Assembly (NCBI RefSeq): GCF_016642265.1
Contig: NZ_MRXX01000003.1
Coordinates: 149,359 to 158,178, forward strand
Origin: Streptococcus lactarius
Lineage (GTDB): Bacteria; Bacillota; Bacilli; Lactobacillales; Streptococcaceae
Direction: 5' to 3'
Length of the DNA: 8,820 bases
Below are positions 5,004 to 8,820 of the stretch, in pieces. Position 1 is the stretch's first letter, and each line of letters starts with the position of its first letter. A program made the position numbers and the translations under genes. Under the pieces are notes generated by a model. The model did no database searches. It was not told where the DNA came from and saw only the letters and a program-made list of their open reading frames with translations.

Positions 5004-7055
5004 ATGAAGAAAAAAATACGGAAGTTTGAAAATCATTCGATTACACGCAGACTTTATCTGTTATTTAGTTTGATTTGTCTTCTTTTTTTGGTTCTGATTG
5101 CCCGGCTTGGCTACATGCAGATTACCCACCAAGCTTACTACACGGATAAATTAGCTAAGGCAACGAAAAAGACAGTCAAGCAAGGAAGTGTGCGAGGACA
5201 AATCTATGATGCCGCTGGGAAGCCCTTGGTGGAAAATGTTGGAAAGCAAGTCTTGACCTTTACGCGGGATCGGAAAATGACGGCCCAAGAAATGAGAGAG
5301 ACCGCTGGAAAACTCTTGCAGTATGTTGATGTGGAGAATCCTAAGGTGACCGAACGGCAGGAAGTGGACTATTATCTTGCTAATACCAAGGTATACAAAG
5401 AAGTGGTAGACCACTTGTCTGACAAAAAGAAATTTGACACCGATGGCAACCGCTTGCCGGAAGCCAAGATTTATCAAGCGGCAGTGGATAGTATTGATCC
5501 CTCAAAACTTGGCTATACAGATGATGAAAAAAAGATCATTTATCTTTACAGCCAGATGAATGCTGTGGAGAACTTTGCGACGGGGATTATTTCAACGCAG
5601 CCACTAGGGGCTGAACAAATCGCAACGATTGCTTCTGATAGTAAGGACCTTCCAGGCATTGCAATTACCACTAGCTGGGACCGTAAGGTTCTGGATACGC
5701 CCCTTGCTTCTATCATCGGAAGTGTCTCGACCGAGCAGGCTGGGCTTCCTGCCGAAGAGGTCGACCAGTATGTTAAAAAAGGCTATGCACTCAACGACCG
5801 TGTTGGAACCTCTTATCTTGAAAAGGAGTATGAGGAAGTCCTTCAAGGAAAACGAAGTGAAAAAGAAATTCTCCTCGATAAAAATGGCAACATGGAAAAG
5901 GTAGTCGACATCGCAAAAGGGGCCAAAGGGGAAAACCTCAAGCTCTCGATTGACTTGGATTTCCAAAAAGGAGTGGAGGACATTCTTCGCTCTGCCTTTA
6001 GCTCTGAGTTACAAGCAGGAAATGCCACCTTCTCCGAAGGCGTCTACGCGGTTGCTTTAGAGCCTGATACGGGGAAAGTCCTTGCCATGGCTGGTATTAA
6101 ACACCAAATCGGCAGCCAAGATTTATCAGCAGATGCTTTGGGGACTGTGACCAATGTTTTTGTCCCAGGTTCTGTAGTCAAAGGAGCCACCTTGTCTTCT
6201 GGTTGGGAAAATGGTGCCATTTCCGGCAATCAGGTGCTGACCGATCAGCCCATTGTTTTTGCAGGATCTGCTCCTATTAATTCTTGGTTCACCCAATACG
6301 GTAGCCGTTCCATCAATGCGGTGGAAGCTTTGGAATACTCTTCCAATACCTATATGGTCCAAATTGCCCTCAAGATGATGGGACAACCTTATCGTCCCAA
6401 TATGACCTTACAAATTGATCAGGTCGATCCGGCCATGAAAAAATTGCGTTCAACCTTTGCCGAGTATGGTCTTGGAACGTCAACGGGGATTGACCTTCCC
6501 AATGAATCGACCGGTTTTATCCCGAAAGAGTACACAGTTGGTAATTATTTGACCAATGCTTTTGGTCAGTTTGACAACTATACTCCAATGCAATTGGCCC
6601 AATATGCGGCAACAGTTGCCAATGATGGCAAGCGGGTTCGTCCTCATGTCGTCGAAGGTATCTATGACAATAATGCAGAAGGTGGACTTGGTCAGTTGAA
6701 AAAGACGATTGAAACCAAAGAACTCAATCAAGTCCATATCTCGGCTGAAGATATGGCTTTGATCAAGCAAGGCTTCTACCAAGTGGCCAATGGGACGAGT
6801 GGGTTAACGACAGGGAAAACGGTTGGTCGTGGGGCCAGTGTGCCCATCAGTGCCAAGACCGGTACTGCTGAAACATCTGTAGACGGTGGCAAGCAAGCTA
6901 TCAATACCAATGTGGTGGCTTACGCCCCTTCAAACAACCCCAAGATTGCGGTCGCAGTGGTCTTTCCGCATAATACCAATCTCCAAGCGACGGTCAGCAA
7001 TTCGATTACGCGCGACATTATCAATTTATACAATCAGAAACACCCTATGAATTAG
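5004..7055 (+). CDS. pbp2b: Penicillin-binding protein 2b, class B peptidoglycan transpeptidase
   Basis: A 683-residue monofunctional (class B) PBP that cross-links peptidoglycan stem peptides outside the membrane. In pneumococcus this protein drives peripheral wall growth with RodA and is a main target of penicillin. Order: short basic cytoplasmic tail; one membrane anchor at about 17-36; the dimerisation/pedestal domain, opening with RGQIYD at 64-69; then the transpeptidase domain from about 345. All three active-site motifs are present: S390-V-V-K393 (nucleophile Ser390), S446-S-N448, and K618-T-G620. SSN is followed by Thr449 and KTG by T-A, the residues I recall for penicillin-susceptible pneumococci; the classic resistance changes (Thr to Ala after SSN, Ala to Gly after KTGT) are absent. 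AGAAGGG precedes the ATG by 10 bases, a little long. It is first in an operon with recR, 10 bases downstream. The name penA is also used. Confidence 0.97.
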   Translation: MKKKIRKFENHSITRRLYLLFSLICLLFLVLIARLGYMQITHQAYYTDKLAKATKKTVKQGSVRGQIYDAAGKPLVENVGKQVLTFTRDRKMTAQEMRETAGKLLQYVDVENPKVTERQEVDYYLANTKVYKEVVDHLSDKKKFDTDGNRLPEAKIYQAAVDSIDPSKLGYTDDEKKIIYLYSQMNAVENFATGIISTQPLGAEQIATIASDSKDLPGIAITTSWDRKVLDTPLASIIGSVSTEQAGLPAEEVDQYVKKGYALNDRVGTSYLEKEYEEVLQGKRSEKEILLDKNGNMEKVVDIAKGAKGENLKLSIDLDFQKGVEDILRSAFSSELQAGNATFSEGVYAVALEPDTGKVLAMAGIKHQIGSQDLSADALGTVTNVFVPGSVVKGATLSSGWENGAISGNQVLTDQPIVFAGSAPINSWFTQYGSRSINAVEALEYSSNTYMVQIALKMMGQPYRPNMTLQIDQVDPAMKKLRSTFAEYGLGTSTGIDLPNESTGFIPKEYTVGNYLTNAFGQFDNYTPMQLAQYAATVANDGKRVRPHVVEGIYDNNAEGGLGQLKKTIETKELNQVHISAEDMALIKQGFYQVANGTSGLTTGKTVGRGASVPISAKTGTAETSVDGGKQAINTNVVAYAPSNNPKIAVAVVFPHNTNLQATVSNSITRDIINLYNQKHPMN

Positions 7056-7065
7056 AAAGGAAACT

Positions 7066-7662
7066 ATGCTCTATCCAGCACCTATTGCAAAATTAATTGA
7101 CAGCTATTCGAAGTTGCCAGGAATTGGGATCAAAACAGCGACCCGTCTCGCTTTTTACACCATTGGTATGTCGGATGATGATGTCAATGAATTTGCCAAG
7201 AACTTACTCAATGCCAAGCGTGAGTTGGGCTATTGTAGTATTTGTGGCAATTTGACCGATGAAGAGACTTGCGAGATTTGCCGAGACGAAACGCGAGATC
7301 CATCCATTCTTCTTGTTGTAGAAGATAGCCGAGATGTCTCTGCTATGGAAAATATCCAAGAATACCACGGTCGCTACCATGTCCTACACGGCTTGATCTC
7401 GCCCATGAATGGTGTGGGACCTGATGACATCAATCTCAAGAGTTTGCTTAGTCGCTTGATGGATGGAACGGTTACAGAGGTGATCGTTGCGACCAATGCG
7501 ACGGCAGATGGGGAAGCAACGTCTATGTATATCTCACGCGTCCTCAAACCAGCTGGTATCAAGGTGACTCGTTTAGCACGAGGTCTAGCAGTTGGAGCCG
7601 ATATCGAGTATGCGGACGAGGTGACCTTGCTCCGTGCGATCGAAAATCGGACAGAATTATAA
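7066..7662 (+). CDS. recR: Recombination mediator protein RecR
   Basis: A 198-residue protein, the standard length for RecR, which with RecO (and RecF) loads RecA onto single-stranded DNA at gaps during recombinational repair. The N-terminal helix-hairpin-helix is visible in [15 protein letters not shown] (16-30). A four-cysteine zinc motif follows (Cys57, Cys60, Cys69, Cys72), then the Toprim domain starting at LLVVED (82-87), and the C-terminal [15 protein letters not shown] and [16 protein letters not shown] signatures. The ribosome binding site GAAAGG directly follows the pbp2b stop codon, 10 bases before the ATG, so the gene is cotranscribed with pbp2b and perhaps translationally coupled. 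Its place between two cell-wall genes is conserved in streptococci rather than functionally obvious. Confidence 0.98.
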   Translation: MLYPAPIAKLIDSYSKLPGIGIKTATRLAFYTIGMSDDDVNEFAKNLLNAKRELGYCSICGNLTDEETCEICRDETRDPSILLVVEDSRDVSAMENIQEYHGRYHVLHGLISPMNGVGPDDINLKSLLSRLMDGTVTEVIVATNATADGEATSMYISRVLKPAGIKVTRLARGLAVGADIEYADEVTLLRAIENRTEL

Positions 7663-7691
7663 GGGTAGTCCTTTCACAAGGACGGTCATTG

Positions 7692-7700
7692 TGGTATACT
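7692..7700 (+). promoter_or_regulatory. Extended -10 promoter of ddl
   Basis: TGGTATACT contains an extended -10 (TG, one base, TATACT) in the 76-base gap between recR and ddl. The position 17 bases upstream reads TTTCAC (7672-7677), a weak -35. Transcription would begin near 7707, about 32 bases before the ddl ATG. A small hairpin (GTCCTT 7668-7673, AAGGAC 7678-7683) overlaps the -35 region and has no T run, so read-through from pbp2b-recR probably adds to ddl expression. Confidence 0.6.
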
Positions 7701-7738
7701 ATCAAGTAAGAAATCAAGGGAACAATTAGGGAGAAACT

Positions 7739-8785
7739 ATGAGTAAACAAGACTTAATCCTATTGTATGGTGGACGCAGTGCAGAGCGTAAAGTATCTGT
7801 TCTTTCAGCAGAAAGCGTGATGCGCGCGATTGATTACCAAGCATTTTCAGTTCAAACCTACTTTATTACGCAATCAGGAGATTTCATCCAGACGCAAGCT
7901 TTTGAAGAGAAGCCAGCGGATGATGAGAAATTGATGACCAATGAGACGATCGATTGGTCTAAAAAAGTGGCACCATCAGCGATTTATAAGGAAGGGGCGG
8001 TTGTTTTTCCGGTTCTTCACGGACCGATGGGGGAAGATGGTTCCATTCAAGGATTTTTAGAAGTCTTGAAAATGCCTTATGTTGGCTGTGGTATCCTAGC
8101 CTCTAGTGTAGCGATGGACAAGATCACGACCAAACGGGTCTTGGAATCTGCAGGGATTCCGCAAGTTCCTTATGTAGCTGTGGTAGAAGGCGATGACATA
8201 GATGAAAAAATTGCTACAATTGAAGCGACTCTCTCTTATCCCGTCTTCACCAAACCATCCAATATGGGTTCTAGCGTCGGAATTTCAAAAGCTGAAAGCC
8301 AAACAGAACTTCGGACTGCTCTTGAGTTAGCCTTCAAATACGATAGCCGAATTTTGGTTGAGCAAGGGGTTAATGCGCGTGAAATCGAAGTTGGCCTTCT
8401 TGGAAACTATGATGTGAAAAGTACTTTGCCAGGTGAAGTTGTCAAAGATGTGGCCTTCTATGATTATGATGCCAAATACATCGATAACAAAATTACCATG
8501 GCTATTCCAGCTCAATTGGACCCTGAGGTTGTGAAAATAATGCGAACCAACGCAGAAAAAGCCTTTCGTGCGATCGGTGGTTTGGGCTTAGCTCGTTGTG
8601 ATTTCTTCTATACGGATAAAGGAGAGATCTTCTTAAATGAGCTCAATACCATGCCAGGCTTTACCCAATGGTCTATGTATCCCTTACTTTGGGACAATAT
8701 GGGACTCAACTATACAGATTTGATCACCAAGTTAGTAGAGCTTGGAAAAGAAGTCTTCCAAAAACACGAAGCACATTTGTTGTAA
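7739..8785 (+). CDS. ddl: D-alanine--D-alanine ligase
   Basis: The enzyme joins two D-alanines with ATP, in the cytoplasm, to make the dipeptide that MurF adds to the peptidoglycan precursor; it is the target of D-cycloserine. The 348-residue protein has the N-terminal [10 protein letters not shown] (catalytic Glu16), [13 protein letters not shown], and an ATP-grasp domain with [10 protein letters not shown] at 172-181 (Lys172 for ATP, Ser178 in the active site). The omega loop YDYDAKY (241-247) carries Lys246 and Tyr247; Tyr marks true D-Ala-D-Ala ligases and not VanA-type D-lactate ligases. Asp288, Glu301 and Asn303 bind magnesium. AGGGAG ends 5 bases before the ATG. It has its own promoter but also lies in line with pbp2b-recR; murF is expected next, outside the window. 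Confidence 0.98.
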   Translation: MSKQDLILLYGGRSAERKVSVLSAESVMRAIDYQAFSVQTYFITQSGDFIQTQAFEEKPADDEKLMTNETIDWSKKVAPSAIYKEGAVVFPVLHGPMGEDGSIQGFLEVLKMPYVGCGILASSVAMDKITTKRVLESAGIPQVPYVAVVEGDDIDEKIATIEATLSYPVFTKPSNMGSSVGISKAESQTELRTALELAFKYDSRILVEQGVNAREIEVGLLGNYDVKSTLPGEVVKDVAFYDYDAKYIDNKITMAIPAQLDPEVVKIMRTNAEKAFRAIGGLGLARCDFFYTDKGEIFLNELNTMPGFTQWSMYPLLWDNMGLNYTDLITKLVELGKEVFQKHEAHLL

Positions 8786-8790
8786 GAATA

Positions 8791-8820
8791 GGGAGAGTGG
8801 GACAGAAATCGGTCATTCGT
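8791..8820. repeat. Start of a streptococcal TGGGACA intergenic repeat, cut by the window end
   Basis: GGGAGAGTGGGACAGAAATCG begins 6 bases after the ddl stop codon; I recognise this as the left arm of a common streptococcal intergenic hairpin. The expected right arm (ending GTCCCACTC or similar) would fall past the window edge, so its role as ddl terminator cannot be confirmed. It resembles the minus-strand sequence of the hairpin at 11-43. Confidence 0.5.

Noticed and set aside
5604..5966. Antisense open frame of 120 codons within pbp2b
   Set aside because: It lies wholly inside a clearly coding gene, has no convincing ribosome binding site or recognisable domain, and is explained by the codon pattern of pbp2b.
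7668..7683. Hairpin after recR as a terminator
   Set aside because: The 6-bp stem is followed by GGTCATTG with no T run, so it is unlikely to stop transcription.

Overview
The window reads as a low-to-moderate GC Gram-positive chromosome, almost certainly a Streptococcus of the mitis/sanguinis kind. The main reasons are the gene order pbp2b-recR-ddl, which is the arrangement I know from S. pneumoniae and its relatives (murF would be expected next), an ExoA protein of the pneumococcal type, an AliB-like oligopeptide-binding lipoprotein, and TGGGACA-containing repeats at both window ends. The species cannot be fixed from this stretch. All the genes look intact; there is no insertion sequence, phage gene, tRNA, rRNA or CRISPR array.

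Layout. 1-260: a terminator hairpin belonging to the gene before the window, then about 160 bases without a gene, then a promoter with possible CodY-like and PurBox-like sites. 264-2231 (+): AliB-type peptide-binding lipoprotein, without permease or ATPase genes beside it. 2231-2422: convergent intergenic region with terminators for both directions and an unexplained 64-base imperfect inverted repeat. 2423-3648 (-): exoA followed by a VOC/bleomycin-resistance-like gene whose ribosome binding site overlaps the exoA stop. 3649-3783: two divergent promoters almost back to back. 3784-4865 (+): a translationally coupled pair of membrane genes, DUF3290 and DUF421, closed by a strong terminator. 4935-7662 (+): promoter, pbp2b and recR. 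7692-8785 (+): an extra promoter and ddl. 8791 to the end: start of a streptococcal repeat that is cut by the window edge.

How they work together. The right half is a cell-wall block. Ddl makes the D-Ala-D-Ala dipeptide that ends the peptidoglycan stem peptide, and PBP2b is the transpeptidase that cross-links those stems during peripheral (elongation) wall growth; recR (recombinational repair) sits between them. exoA is a second DNA-repair gene on the other strand. The AliB-like protein probably feeds peptides to an Ami-type ABC permease encoded elsewhere.

Nothing here is a clearly new system. The parts that deserve a second look are the DUF3290-DUF421 pair (conserved, poorly understood, with its own promoter and terminator), the 64-base inverted repeat at 2352-2415 whose G-U pairs favour folding as a plus-strand RNA, and the exoA-VOC pairing.
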